Shown piece after piece: positions 34,684 through 42,718 of a stretch of DNA of 64,000 nucleotides (the first letter of the stretch is position 1; the number at the start of each line of letters is the position of its first letter). A program made the translations under genes and the position numbers. The DNA is taken from positions 3,720,001-3,784,000 of the forward strand of contig NZ_AP024702.1 in the NCBI RefSeq assembly GCF_037076345.1, in the 5' to 3' direction. The notes beneath the pieces were generated by a model. The model ran no database searches. It saw only the letters and a list, made by a program, of their open reading frames with translations, and had not been told where the DNA came from. Source of the DNA: Haloferula helveola. Lineage in GTDB: Bacteria; Verrucomicrobiota; Verrucomicrobiia; Verrucomicrobiales; Akkermansiaceae.

Positions 34684-35049
34684 ATGGCGGAGCTCGACCG
34701 ACTGCTCGAGGAGTTGGAGCAAACGTTCCTCTCAGCGAAGGTGAGCGATGGCTTCTTCGTGGAGGAATTGAATGCTCTGTCTTCCTATCTTTATTCTGAG
34801 TCAGAGAAGAGGCAGGCTTGGGACTGGCTCCATAGGAATCTGGATCGCGTAAAATCACCTCGGCGGAGGGAGGGATTGTGCATTGCGGTCTTCGAGTGTG
34901 CGGTAGAGGACCCGGAGGCTTACGAGTGGCGCTACATGCTTTCGAAGCTCTTGAAGCATCCTTCTCGATATTGGGTGCTGGTTAGGTCTTATCGGGACAC
35001 TCCCGACTTGCTGCTGCGTGACGTCCAGGAGCTGGGAACTCGGCATTAG
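34684..35049 (+). CDS. Hypothetical protein
   Basis: 121-residue helical, charged protein (MAELDRLLEELEQTF, SEKRQAWDWLHRNLDRVKS) with no motif I recognise. Its bases are clearly less GC-rich than those of the dehydrogenase before it, which suggests a separate origin. It ends 14 bases before the IS5-family insertion, and the insertion has not cut its frame. No partner gene is visible, so a toxin-antitoxin or immunity role cannot be supported. Confidence 0.6.
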   Translation: MAELDRLLEELEQTFLSAKVSDGFFVEELNALSSYLYSESEKRQAWDWLHRNLDRVKSPRRREGLCIAVFECAVEDPEAYEWRYMLSKLLKHPSRYWVLVRSYRDTPDLLLRDVQELGTRH

Positions 35050-35071
35050 GCGTGAAGACTTTAGGATCTGT

Positions 35072-35476
35072 TCACGAATTGCGTGCGATGATGAATGCCG
35101 CTACCAGATAGACCGCAGAGAAAAAGGTCTGAGAAAGCTTGTCGTAGCGCGTGGCAATGCGTCGGAAGTGTTTGATCTTGTTGAAGAACCGTTCGACCCG
35201 GTTTCGGCGGCGGTAGCGATTCCGGTCATACCGGATGACGCCTGCCCTTGAGTTGATCGGCGGGATCACCGCTTCAATGCCCTCGAAGTTCAGGCGCTCG
35301 CGGATGCGATTGGCGTCGTAACCCTTGTCGAGCATGGCTGCTTCCAGAACGTTCTCCGGCTGGAGGCTTTCGAAGAGTGTCTCGAACTGCCTGCCATCAT
35401 GGGCCTGGCCAGGGGTAAGATGCAGCGCCACGCTACAGTTCTCATCAATGGTTGCTGCGTGAATCTTGGTGCTCAA
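35072..35476 (-). CDS. IS5-family transposase, OrfB part
   Basis: 134 residues from the nominal start at 35476, though translation is expected to enter this frame by -1 shifting at the A8 run near 35514. It carries the second catalytic Asp in LDKGYDANRIRERL and the catalytic Glu in RRRNRVERFFNKIKHFRRI, completing the DDE triad. The final FSAVYLVAAFIIAR is typical of the family. The frame is intact and free of stops, so the element may be active. Confidence 0.9.
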   Translation of the reverse strand: MSTKIHAATIDENCSVALHLTPGQAHDGRQFETLFESLQPENVLEAAMLDKGYDANRIRERLNFEGIEAVIPPINSRAGVIRYDRNRYRRRNRVERFFNKIKHFRRIATRYDKLSQTFFSAVYLVAAFIIARNS

Positions 35477-35868
35477 TCCCCCTCGAGAGCGTCCGAGAGC
35501 CTGATCGGAAGAGTTTTTTTTGGCGCTCCGGCCGCATGCTGATGAGCTCGGACTGTGGTGGAGTCCATCATCAGTTCACGAGCTCCGGCAAAGTGCCCGC
35601 CTTGCATTTCCTGCCAAAGGCGCTTCCACACACCACGCTCCTGCCACCGCCGGAAACGCATGTAGACGGCATGCCAATAGCCCAGTTCAGGAGGTAGATC
35701 GCGCCACGGGCAACCTGTCCGGTTCAGATAAAGAACCGCCTCCATGAATTCGCGATCACTCATGGCCGGTGGAGCTCCCGCACGCGAATGCTTCGCCTTG
35801 GTCAGAGCACTTTCAATCTGCTCCCAAATCTCGTCGGTGATCATGCTTCGAGGATGTCCAGCTGGCAT
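35473..35868 (-). CDS. IS5-family transposase, OrfA part
   Basis: 131 residues, the N-terminal part of the transposase. The DUF4096-type DNA-binding region begins MITDEIWEQIESAL and continues RTGCPWRDLPPELG. The first catalytic Asp is in MMDSTTVRAHQHAAG. The zero-frame end (after GAPKKTLPIRL) is short. An A8 run at 35521-35514 allows a -1 shift that continues as KNSSDQALGRSRGGLSTKIH into OrfB, as in other IS427-group elements. Unshifted OrfA alone may regulate transposition. Confidence 0.9.
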   Translation of the reverse strand: MPAGHPRSMITDEIWEQIESALTKAKHSRAGAPPAMSDREFMEAVLYLNRTGCPWRDLPPELGYWHAVYMRFRRWQERGVWKRLWQEMQGGHFAGARELMMDSTTVRAHQHAAGAPKKTLPIRLSDALEGD

Positions 35869-35929
35869 CCGAAGCTTGAAACAAACGCTTCAGGAAAAGT
35901 ACAGATTTAATTCGTGAACAGATCCTAGT

Positions 35930-36000
35930 GGACCGCGAGCTTTAGCTCGCCCCATTGGCCGGGCTTCCGATACTCCGGGGCGAGCTGAAGCTCGCGGTCC
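35930..36000. repeat. REPIN-like paired palindrome (AGCT type)
   Basis: Arms GGACCGCGAGCTTTAGCTCG (from 35930, extending CCCC to 35953) and GGGGCGAGCTGAAGCTCGCG (from 35977, extending GTCC to 36000) are inverted copies. Each is itself a hairpin: GCGAGCT-TT-AGCTCGC and GCGAGCT-GA-AGCTCGC. It lies between the IS element and the stop of the AMP-forming ligase gene. No U-tract is present. Confidence 0.8.
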
Positions 36001-36021
36001 GATAGGGCGGCCGGATAAGAC

Positions 36022-37410
36022 TCAGTGTCTCCGGATCTTGCCGGAGGCGGTGAGAGGGAGTGATTCGACCACGGTGATCCGCATCGGGGTTTTGTAGGCC
36101 GAAAGGTGGGCCTTGCAGTGCTTTTGCAGGGCCACTGCCTTCGGTGGATCGGCGGGATCGGTCGGAATGATCTCCGCAACGGGGATCTGCCCCATGTGGG
36201 GGTGCTCAAGACCGAGCACCCGGCTTTGCCGGACGTCCGGGTGAACGTTGAGCACGGCCTCAATCTCTTCGGGGAAGACCTTCATGCCGGCGACGTTGAT
36301 GACGGACTTGGTCCGGCCGACGAGCGTCAGGTCGCCATCGCTGTCGCGGACGACCAGGTCGCCGCTTGCAAAGAACCCGTCTTCAAGAGGCTCGGGATCC
36401 CACGGCACCAGATAGGCATCGAGAAGACCGGGGCCACGCACGTGAAATTCTCCCGGGTGACCGTCGGCGACCGGGGTGCCGTCTTCGTCCCGAAGCTCAA
36501 TCTCGTAGGCGGGAAGCGGCCTGCCGAGAGCTCCGGGTTTGGCGGATGCGGCATCGAGGTTCAGAACGGACAACCCGACTTCGATGATCCCCAATCCCTG
36601 GACCAGCGGCTTTCCGAATCGCTGCTCGAACGAACGGCCGGTGGTCTCAGGGAGCTTGGCGGCCGTCGCGACCGCGAGGCGGAGGCTCGGCCAACCGAAG
36701 TCCCCCGGATCGGCCGCGAGTTGGGCGAAGTGGAAGGGCGAGCCGTAAATCACCGTGGCGGAGTGCTTTTCGGCACAGGCGAGAATGTCCTCACGGGTGG
36801 GGGAATGCTCCAGCAAGGTCAGCGCCCCGGCGTGGAGATAAAGCACGATGGAGACGGCAAAGTGGTGGGCCATCGGGAGCATCCACAGGACGCGGTCCCC
36901 GGGGCCGATCCGCATTCCTTCGTTGGCGGCGGTGATACGGGCGAGCAGGCTTTCATGGGACAGCACCACGCCCTTGCTCGTTCCAGTCGTGCCGGACGAG
37001 AAGCGGATGAAGGCCGGGTTCAGCGACTGGAATGCTAGCTCGGGAAACGAGGGCGGATGATCACAGGTGGTGATCTCATAGCCGTCCGTTTCCGAATGGG
37101 TCAGAACCAAATCAAGTGCTGTGGTGCGGGTAATCTCATCGCGTTCATCGGCGGTGAGTTCCTCGGCGAGCGGCACGAGGCAGCCGTCCCCGAGCAGGAT
37201 TCCCATCGCGAGCTGGATGTAGTCGAGGCCATTCGGGCAATGCAGTCCGACGCGGGGTTTGCGCCCGAGCGGGGCCGCTGCCTCACGGACCGCGTCGGCC
37301 ACGGGCCGGGCCGTCTCGAAGAGCTCACCGTAGGTGACCGCCCGGTCGCCGGCGACGACGGCTGGGGCGTCGGCGGGGTGAAGTCGGGCGATCTCCTCGA
37401 TCAGATTCAT
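36022..37410 (-). CDS. AMP-forming acyl/aryl ligase (ANL superfamily)
   Basis: 462-residue adenylating enzyme that would activate a carboxylic acid as acyl-AMP and load it on CoA or a carrier protein. P-loop IRFSSGTTGTSKGVVLSH near 133-150, A5-like QGLGIIEVG, A8-like LVGRTKSVINVAGMKVFPEE, and catalytic Lys in TASGKIRRH at the extreme C-terminus. It is somewhat short for the superfamily and ends right after the Lys. Its ATG overlaps the stop of the condensation-like gene (ATGA, 37407-37410). With an acyl carrier protein in the same operon, loading of that ACP is the best guess. Confidence 0.87.
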   Translation of the reverse strand: MNLIEEIARLHPADAPAVVAGDRAVTYGELFETARPVADAVREAAAPLGRKPRVGLHCPNGLDYIQLAMGILLGDGCLVPLAEELTADERDEITRTTALDLVLTHSETDGYEITTCDHPPSFPELAFQSLNPAFIRFSSGTTGTSKGVVLSHESLLARITAANEGMRIGPGDRVLWMLPMAHHFAVSIVLYLHAGALTLLEHSPTREDILACAEKHSATVIYGSPFHFAQLAADPGDFGWPSLRLAVATAAKLPETTGRSFEQRFGKPLVQGLGIIEVGLSVLNLDAASAKPGALGRPLPAYEIELRDEDGTPVADGHPGEFHVRGPGLLDAYLVPWDPEPLEDGFFASGDLVVRDSDGDLTLVGRTKSVINVAGMKVFPEEIEAVLNVHPDVRQSRVLGLEHPHMGQIPVAEIIPTDPADPPKAVALQKHCKAHLSAYKTPMRITVVESLPLTASGKIRRH

Positions 37411-38744
37411 GATCCGTGGACCGGTTCGCAGGCCTGCGGTGGAGCCGTTGCTTCTGGCGTGGCGGCCTCGATCCCGAGGTCTTCAAGCAAGGTGCCCACC
37501 AGGAGGTCACGCTCATCGGGCGTCAGGGTGCCGTTGAGTGTCGAAATGGTGCAGCTCAGTTGCCCATCGAACTCCGAGAAGAAGATCCCGATGCCCGGCG
37601 GCGAGGAGACGGTGGGGACATGGTAGCCGTTCAGCAGGCGGCTTCCGAACAGTTCGGAAACGCCGGGAGCGAATTCGCCCGTATGGGAATGGAAGAGCGA
37701 GCAGATCTCGCCCTTGAGGTAGAAGGACGCCGGCTTGAGATAGAGGAAGGATGGGCATCGCTCCATCAGTTTCATGAGCGCCTCCATCGCAGCGGGAAGC
37801 TTGCGGCGCATGAAGTCGGCATATTTCCGGTAGAGGGCTTTCGATGCGGTGCCGAGGTTCCGGAGTTCGGCCGGCTCCATCAGGAGCGAGTAGGCGACCA
37901 TGTGGTTCTGGAAAAGCGGGCGCTTCGCGGGGTTGGCGATGCGTTGGACGGGAAGGGACAGAAGGATAGGTGCCTCCTCGTCCGGATGCCTCCGGCAGAT
38001 CACCGCGTGCACCGCCCTCGCCGCGCAGGATGCGAAATACGGGAGCATTAGTAGTTCACCCGCGGTTCCGGCCATCTTCGTCCGGATCCGTGCCGAGGTT
38101 TCCCTGTCGAAATTGAAGACTTCGAAACGGGGGTCGCTTGGCGAGCGGGTCTTGTCGTGTAGCGAACGGATAGGCCACGCCGGAAAAGTGCGCATCTCCT
38201 CGACCATCGGCTTGGCCTCGCTCCAGAGCCCGCCCGGTGAGCCTTCGGTCTTCGAAGTTTCGCCCCAGTCCTCTCGGCGGTCGGTCGACAGGTTGTCCAG
38301 CTCGGAGATCAGCTTGTTAATGCCGATGGCGTCGAACAGTGCATGAGGCCAGACAAGGATCAGCCTCCAACTGTCGGGGCCATACTGAAGCGCGACGAGC
38401 TCGAGGTTCGGGCCGTCTTTGAGGATGTCGATTTTCGACGCCTCGATGAAAGTCCGGGCGTCCCGGGCCGGATCGCTACTTTCGTCCCGGTCACTCGTTT
38501 CCAAGGGACAGGGAAGGGGGTCGCCGGGGATCCAACGGGCGATGAAGTCCTTGCCGCGGGTGATCCGGGCATTGAGCAGGGGGTGGCGTTTGGCCAGCGC
38601 GTCGGCTGCCGCGCGAAGGCTTGCCGGATCCATCCGGCCCTCGAGTTCCAGAATGGTGGCGGAGAGATGGTGCCACTGCCCGCTGCGCCGCTTCTTCGAC
38701 TCAAGAGCGAGAAGAAAGCCGTCGCTGGTGGTGGCGGGAATCAA
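37407..38744 (-). CDS. NRPS condensation-domain-like acyltransferase
   Basis: 445 residues with the CAT-like fold pattern of condensation domains and PapA/WS-DGAT-type acyltransferases. The N-terminal SATILELEGRMDPASLRAAA and KRHPLLNARI segments match the C-domain start. The active-site block reads LVWPHALFDAIG in place of HHxxxDG, keeping the catalytic second His and the Asp but replacing the first His with Pro and the Gly with Ala. It stands alone with no adenylation or carrier domain. It presumably joins an ACP-bound acyl group to an alcohol or amine. It is coupled to the ligase gene by ATGA overlap. Confidence 0.78.
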   Translation of the reverse strand: MIPATTSDGFLLALESKKRRSGQWHHLSATILELEGRMDPASLRAAADALAKRHPLLNARITRGKDFIARWIPGDPLPCPLETSDRDESSDPARDARTFIEASKIDILKDGPNLELVALQYGPDSWRLILVWPHALFDAIGINKLISELDNLSTDRREDWGETSKTEGSPGGLWSEAKPMVEEMRTFPAWPIRSLHDKTRSPSDPRFEVFNFDRETSARIRTKMAGTAGELLMLPYFASCAARAVHAVICRRHPDEEAPILLSLPVQRIANPAKRPLFQNHMVAYSLLMEPAELRNLGTASKALYRKYADFMRRKLPAAMEALMKLMERCPSFLYLKPASFYLKGEICSLFHSHTGEFAPGVSELFGSRLLNGYHVPTVSSPPGIGIFFSEFDGQLSCTISTLNGTLTPDERDLLVGTLLEDLGIEAATPEATAPPQACEPVHGS

Positions 38745-38765
38745 AGTGGAATAACGGGTGGGGCT

Positions 38766-38996
38766 TCAGGCCTGTTTCGACCGGACCAGGGCGGCGATGC
38801 GGGTCGCGGTTTGGAAGTTGTCGCGGGAGAGGTCGACCGGGTCGATGGCGGTTCCGAAGCGGTCTTCGATCGAAAGCAGGAGCTGCATGATGCCCATGGA
38901 ATCGAGGCCGATCTCGAAGAGGTCGGTCTCCGGAGTGATCTCGCCGTCGTGATCGAGGAGGTCATCGCGCAGGATCTGGATCAGTTCGTCTTCCAT
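38766..38996 (-). CDS. Acyl/peptidyl carrier protein
   Basis: 76-residue, acidic, free-standing carrier protein. The phosphopantetheine Ser lies in GLDSMGIMQLLLSIED near residue 33, with DLFEIG before it and a helix IV-like TATRIAALVRS at the end. It differs from housekeeping fatty-acid ACP (no DSLDTVEL block). It is encoded 12 bases after the patatin-like gene and 21 before the condensation-like gene, so it is the likely carrier for this module. Confidence 0.9.
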   Translation of the reverse strand: MEDELIQILRDDLLDHDGEITPETDLFEIGLDSMGIMQLLLSIEDRFGTAIDPVDLSRDNFQTATRIAALVRSKQA

Positions 38997-39008
38997 GGGC
39001 TGGGGAAA

Positions 39009-39848
39009 TCAAAGATGGCGGGTGGCCGATTGGCCAGAGTCGAACCCGCGATCGTAGCAAAGGGGAGCGAGTTTGCCGCTCAACAGACCGGGAAAGGGAG
39101 TCGTGGTATCGAGTTCGATGAGTCGTTTGCCGTGCATTTCGCATCGCTCGACGCGCAAGCGGTGGAGTTCGTTGCAGGCGGTGTGGTGGGCGGTTCCGAT
39201 CGAGTTCGCGACGGTTTCCCAGCCGACATTCGGTCCGCTTCCCGACTCGTGGCGGATCCGGTGGATCAAGATCGTGTCGATCTCCGGATCCTCGATCAGG
39301 TGTTCGAAGGGGAGCTCACAGGCGATGCCGCCATCGAGATACCGGCGCTCGCCGATTTGCTGGACCGTGAAGAGTCCTGGCACGGCGCACGAAGCCATGA
39401 CGGATTCCGCGACGGGTCCTTGACGGAGGATTTCGGCGCGCGAGCCGACGACGTCGGTGACCGCGATGTCCAAGGGCAGCTCCGACAGATCCGTTTCACC
39501 GAGGAGATCCCGCAGGTGGGCGACCGTGCGTTTTCCATGGAAAACCCCGGTGGCCCAGAAGGAGGTCAGCACTCCCGGCAGCCTCCACAGGCCGCCGACA
39601 TCGGTGAACGACCACCGCAGGCGGCCGGAGGTCGCCTCCCGTTTGAGCTCCTCACCCCGCAGGCCGCCGCTGAACAGGGCTCCTGCCAAGGCGCCCGCCG
39701 AGGAACCGGCGATCCTCGCGGGTTCGAGGCCCGCGGCCATCAGCCCGTTGAGGAAGCCGGCGTGGGCGTAGACTCCGAGAAACGACGAGCCGAGGACCAC
39801 GGCGGTGCGGCCGGGAGAAGCGGGCGGGTTGGAGGGTTCGGACGTCAA
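39009..39848 (-). CDS. Patatin-like phospholipase/acyl hydrolase
   Basis: 279-residue cytoplasmic patatin-fold protein using a Ser-Asp dyad. Nucleophile block IAGSSAGALAGALFSGG (Gly-x-Ser-x-Gly) near 46-62 and the Asp in RYLDGGIACELPFEHL near 170. The oxyanion segment is VLGSSFLGVYAHAG, a variant of the usual Gly-Gly-Gly-x-x-Gly. The family hydrolyses acyl esters of lipids and sometimes of carrier-bound products. As first gene of the four-gene acyl operon it may release, edit or transfer the product. Heptamer repeats of TTTCAAG type lie just upstream. Confidence 0.85.
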   Translation of the reverse strand: MTSEPSNPPASPGRTAVVLGSSFLGVYAHAGFLNGLMAAGLEPARIAGSSAGALAGALFSGGLRGEELKREATSGRLRWSFTDVGGLWRLPGVLTSFWATGVFHGKRTVAHLRDLLGETDLSELPLDIAVTDVVGSRAEILRQGPVAESVMASCAVPGLFTVQQIGERRYLDGGIACELPFEHLIEDPEIDTILIHRIRHESGSGPNVGWETVANSIGTAHHTACNELHRLRVERCEMHGKRLIELDTTTPFPGLLSGKLAPLCYDRGFDSGQSATRHL

Positions 39849-39913
39849 GGGCGTGGCGGAGTCTCAAGTTTCAAGTTTTCAGTTTCAAGATCCGGGGGCA
39901 GGTTTGCGCCGAG

Positions 39914-40279
39914 ATGACGGAGGTCGCCGTGAACTACAAGACCGGCAGCGAGAAGCTGATCAAGGTGCTCGACGGTGCGTCGGCGCACCTGCGCGGGCTG
40001 CTGGAGAAGCAGGGCCGCGCCGATGGTGCGCTGCGGATCGCCGTGATCGGCGGTGGCTGTAGCGGATTGCAGTATAAGATGGATCTGGTCGATGGCCCGC
40101 GGGATCGCGACATCCTTGTGCCGAGCAACGGAGTGCAGGTGGTGATCGATCCCAAGAGTGCCCTTTTCGTCAGCGGCAGCGAGCTCGACTACTCGGACGA
40201 TCTTCAGCAGGGCGGGTTCAAGGTCAGCAACCCGAACGCCGTGGTGACTTGTTCCTGTGGTGAGAGTTTCGCGGCCTGA
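39914..40279 (+). CDS. A-type iron-sulphur carrier (IscA/ErpA/HesB family)
   Basis: 121-residue cluster carrier. The three cluster-binding cysteines are present: one in VIGGGCSGLQYKMDL and two in the C-terminal TCSCGESF. SGSELDYSDDLQQGGFKVSNPNA is the typical block between them. The family accepts clusters from the IscU/SufB scaffold and hands them to target proteins in the cytoplasm. The next genes encode the HscB/HscA chaperone pair, so it belongs to an ISC-type assembly module. No iscS or iscU gene lies within the window. Confidence 0.92.
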   Translation: MTEVAVNYKTGSEKLIKVLDGASAHLRGLLEKQGRADGALRIAVIGGGCSGLQYKMDLVDGPRDRDILVPSNGVQVVIDPKSALFVSGSELDYSDDLQQGGFKVSNPNAVVTCSCGESFAA

Positions 40280-40295
40280 GGACCGGAGGGGGAAG

Positions 40296-40829
40296 ATGGA
40301 TGCTTTTGCGGAGCTGGGGCTGGAGCGGAGTCTGACTCTGGATGGCGAGAGTCTAAAGGCGGCGGTGACGGCGGCCGGAAAAGAGCGCCATCCGGATGCG
40401 GGGGGAACGGCGGAGGATTTCGCGCGCCTGCAGCAGGCGAAGGGATTGCTGGAGCGCCCAGTGTCGCGTCTGAAGCACTGGTTGGAGCTTGAAAAAGTAC
40501 CCGGCGACATGCGGGGCACGGTGTCCGACGATCTGATGGCGGTCTTTTCGGAAATGGGAGTGCTGCTCCAGCAGACCGACGAATTGCTGCGGGAGCGGGA
40601 AAAGGTGTCGAGCGCCCTGGCCAAGGCGATGCTCGAAGGCAGGGTGCAGGAGTGTCGCGAGAAGCTTGAAGCGATGCAGGACCGGCTGGGAGAGATGGTC
40701 GAGGTTCGGGTCGAACGTTTCGGGTCCATCGAGGTGGGTGGGACGGACGGCTGGGAGGTTGCCCGGGATCTGGGTTTTCTCGCCAAATGGCAGGGCGAGG
40801 TGCGCGATCGATTCGCGCGTTTGTGGTAG
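40296..40829 (+). CDS. hscB: Iron-sulphur cluster co-chaperone HscB
   Basis: 177 residues from ATG 40296, preceded by GGAGGGGG as ribosome-binding site. The N-terminal J-domain carries the HPD tripeptide in KERHPDAGG, which stimulates the HscA ATPase. The C-terminal helical domain has the RPVSRLKHWLELE and MGVLLQQTDELLR pattern seen in HscB, where it holds IscU. The J-domain is compact. It starts 16 bases after the IscA-like stop and is followed by hscA, which supports the assignment. Confidence 0.88.
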   Translation: MDAFAELGLERSLTLDGESLKAAVTAAGKERHPDAGGTAEDFARLQQAKGLLERPVSRLKHWLELEKVPGDMRGTVSDDLMAVFSEMGVLLQQTDELLREREKVSSALAKAMLEGRVQECREKLEAMQDRLGEMVEVRVERFGSIEVGGTDGWEVARDLGFLAKWQGEVRDRFARLW

Positions 40830-40884
40830 GCCGCCGGCCCGATTGAGGCTTGGCATTCCCGTCGGGGCACGGCAGAGCGGGGCC

Positions 40885-42660
40885 GTGGAGGAAGTCATCG
40901 TAGGAATCGACTTGGGAACGACCCACTCGGCCGTGGGTGTGGTGGACTCCGGATTCCCGATCCTGCTTGCGAATGAGGACGGTCGGCGGGTGATACCGAG
41001 TGCCGTTTGGTTCGGAGCGAGCGGCGAGGTGGAGGTCGGGGAGAAAGCCCTGCGACGCAGGGGAGTGACGCCGGTGGTGACAAGCGTGAAGCGCCTGATG
41101 GGCCGGAGATCCGGCGAAGTGGATGATTTTCCGCTGCCACTCGATGAGGGAGACGGCCTGCGGGTGCTGGGCCGGACGCCCGAGGAAGTCAGTGCGGAGA
41201 TTCTCAAGGAACTGAAACGGGTGGCGAGCTGGCGACTGGATCGCGAGGTCCACAAGGCGGTGATCACGGTGCCGGCTTACTTCAATGATGCGCAGCGGTC
41301 GGCGACCAAGAAGGCGGGCGAACTGGCCGGGCTCGAGGTGGTGCGGATTCTCAACGAACCAACCGCGGCAGCCCTCGCCTACGGGCTGGAGCGGCTCGGA
41401 GAGAGCTCCCGGGCGGCAGTGTATGATCTGGGTGGTGGCACCTTCGACCTCTCGGTGCTCGAGATGCGGGACGGCGTGTTCGAAGTGCTCTCAACCTGTG
41501 GCGACACCCGGCTAGGGGGTGATGATCTCGACCGGGCCCTGCTCGATTGGGTGGTCGGGAAATCCGGAGCCGAATTTTCCGATCCCATGATGCGGGAGCG
41601 TGCCCTGACCGAAGCGGAGCGGGTGAAGCGGCAGCTCTCGGATCGCGAGGTGGAAAGCTTCCGCCTGCCATTCGCCGGGGAGGCGGGAGGAGTCGAGTGC
41701 GAGGTGACCCGTGGCGATCTGGAGCGCTTGGCCAAGCCGCTGATCGAGCGCTCGATCGCCTGCTGTCGCAGGGCTTTGGCGGATGCCGATCTCCGGAAAG
41801 AGGATCTCGATGCGGTGGTGCTCGTCGGAGGCAGCACGCGGATTCCCGCGGTGCGCGCGGCGGTCGCCGAGTTTTTCGGCCGGGAGCCTGACCTGTCCCA
41901 GCATCCCGACGAGGCGATCGCTCTCGGTGCGGCGATCCAGGCCGGGGTGCTCAGCGGGGCGATGCGCAAGGTGGTGCTGCTCGATGTCACACCGCTGAGC
42001 CTTGGTATCGAGACTTTCGGCGGCTTGATGAACGTGCTCATTCCCCGCAATTCGACCATCCCGACCAAGGCCGGGGAGATGTTCACCAATGCGGTAGCCG
42101 GGCAGCGCTCGATGAGTATTCGGGTGCTTCAGGGCGAACGGGAGATGGCGCGGGACAACTGGAAGCTTGGTGATTTTGCGGTGGAGTTCGAACCTGCGGA
42201 GAAAGGGCGAGCCCGGGTCGGGGTGCAGTTTTCCATCGATGAGAATGGGATCCTGCAGGTGCTCGCCCGCGACACCGCCACGGGGAAGGATGTGGTGGTC
42301 GAAATCCGCGACGCGGCGGTCGACGTCGAGGACGAGAAAGTCGAGGCGATGGTCAGCGAGTCGATCGAACATGCCTTCGACGACATGGCCGAAAGGGTGT
42401 TCACCGAAGCCCGGCTGAAGGCCGAGGAGCTTTTGCCTGCGGTCGCTTCTGTTCTGGATCAGGGAGCCGGTCTTGTCGATGAGACCGAGGCCGCTTCGAT
42501 CCGGGCCGCCGAGGCGGAGGTGAGGGCCGCGATCGAGGAGCAGGACGCGAATCGTCTCAAGGCCGCCGTCGAGGTTCTCGACAAGGCGACCGAGGGTGTG
42601 GCGGCGAAGCTGGTGGAGCGGGCGATGGAAGAGGCGCTGGCCCGCCGTATGGAGGAATGA
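40885..42660 (+). CDS. hscA: Hsp70-type iron-sulphur chaperone HscA
   Basis: 591-residue Hsp70. ATPase signatures GIDLGTTHSAVGVV, VPAYFNDAQRSATKKAGELA, YDLGGGTFDLSVLE and VVLVGGSTRIPAVRAAVAEF. The substrate-binding domain starts VTPLSLGIETFGG near 372. The C-terminus lacks the long acidic EEVD-like tail of DnaK, and the protein is shorter than DnaK, fitting HscA. I chose the GTG at 40885 because it places five residues before the first strand; the frame is open to 40666 inside hscB. With HscB it would release clusters from IscU. It follows hscB by 55 bases. Confidence 0.9.
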   Translation: MEEVIVGIDLGTTHSAVGVVDSGFPILLANEDGRRVIPSAVWFGASGEVEVGEKALRRRGVTPVVTSVKRLMGRRSGEVDDFPLPLDEGDGLRVLGRTPEEVSAEILKELKRVASWRLDREVHKAVITVPAYFNDAQRSATKKAGELAGLEVVRILNEPTAAALAYGLERLGESSRAAVYDLGGGTFDLSVLEMRDGVFEVLSTCGDTRLGGDDLDRALLDWVVGKSGAEFSDPMMRERALTEAERVKRQLSDREVESFRLPFAGEAGGVECEVTRGDLERLAKPLIERSIACCRRALADADLRKEDLDAVVLVGGSTRIPAVRAAVAEFFGREPDLSQHPDEAIALGAAIQAGVLSGAMRKVVLLDVTPLSLGIETFGGLMNVLIPRNSTIPTKAGEMFTNAVAGQRSMSIRVLQGEREMARDNWKLGDFAVEFEPAEKGRARVGVQFSIDENGILQVLARDTATGKDVVVEIRDAAVDVEDEKVEAMVSESIEHAFDDMAERVFTEARLKAEELLPAVASVLDQGAGLVDETEAASIRAAEAEVRAAIEEQDANRLKAAVEVLDKATEGVAAKLVERAMEEALARRMEE

Positions 42661-42718
42661 GCAGCGTCAGGGGCTTGTGATCCGGACGGATCCGGCGCAG
42701 CCTCCGGCCGAGCACCGC

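Larger units (their letters stand above)
35064..35925 (-). mobile_element. IS5-family insertion sequence (IS427-like)
   Basis: 862 bases bounded by perfect 17-base inverted repeats, GGATCTGTTCACGAATT (35064-35080) and its complement (35909-35925). TA is duplicated on each side (35062-35063 and 35926-35927). It contains two minus-strand frames that together make one DDE transposase through a -1 frameshift. Perfect ends and intact frames suggest a recent insertion. Confidence 0.93.

Noticed and set aside
34684-35049. Gene interrupted by the IS5-family element
   Set aside because: The frame stops before the IS boundary and the TA duplication lies outside it, so the insertion is intergenic.
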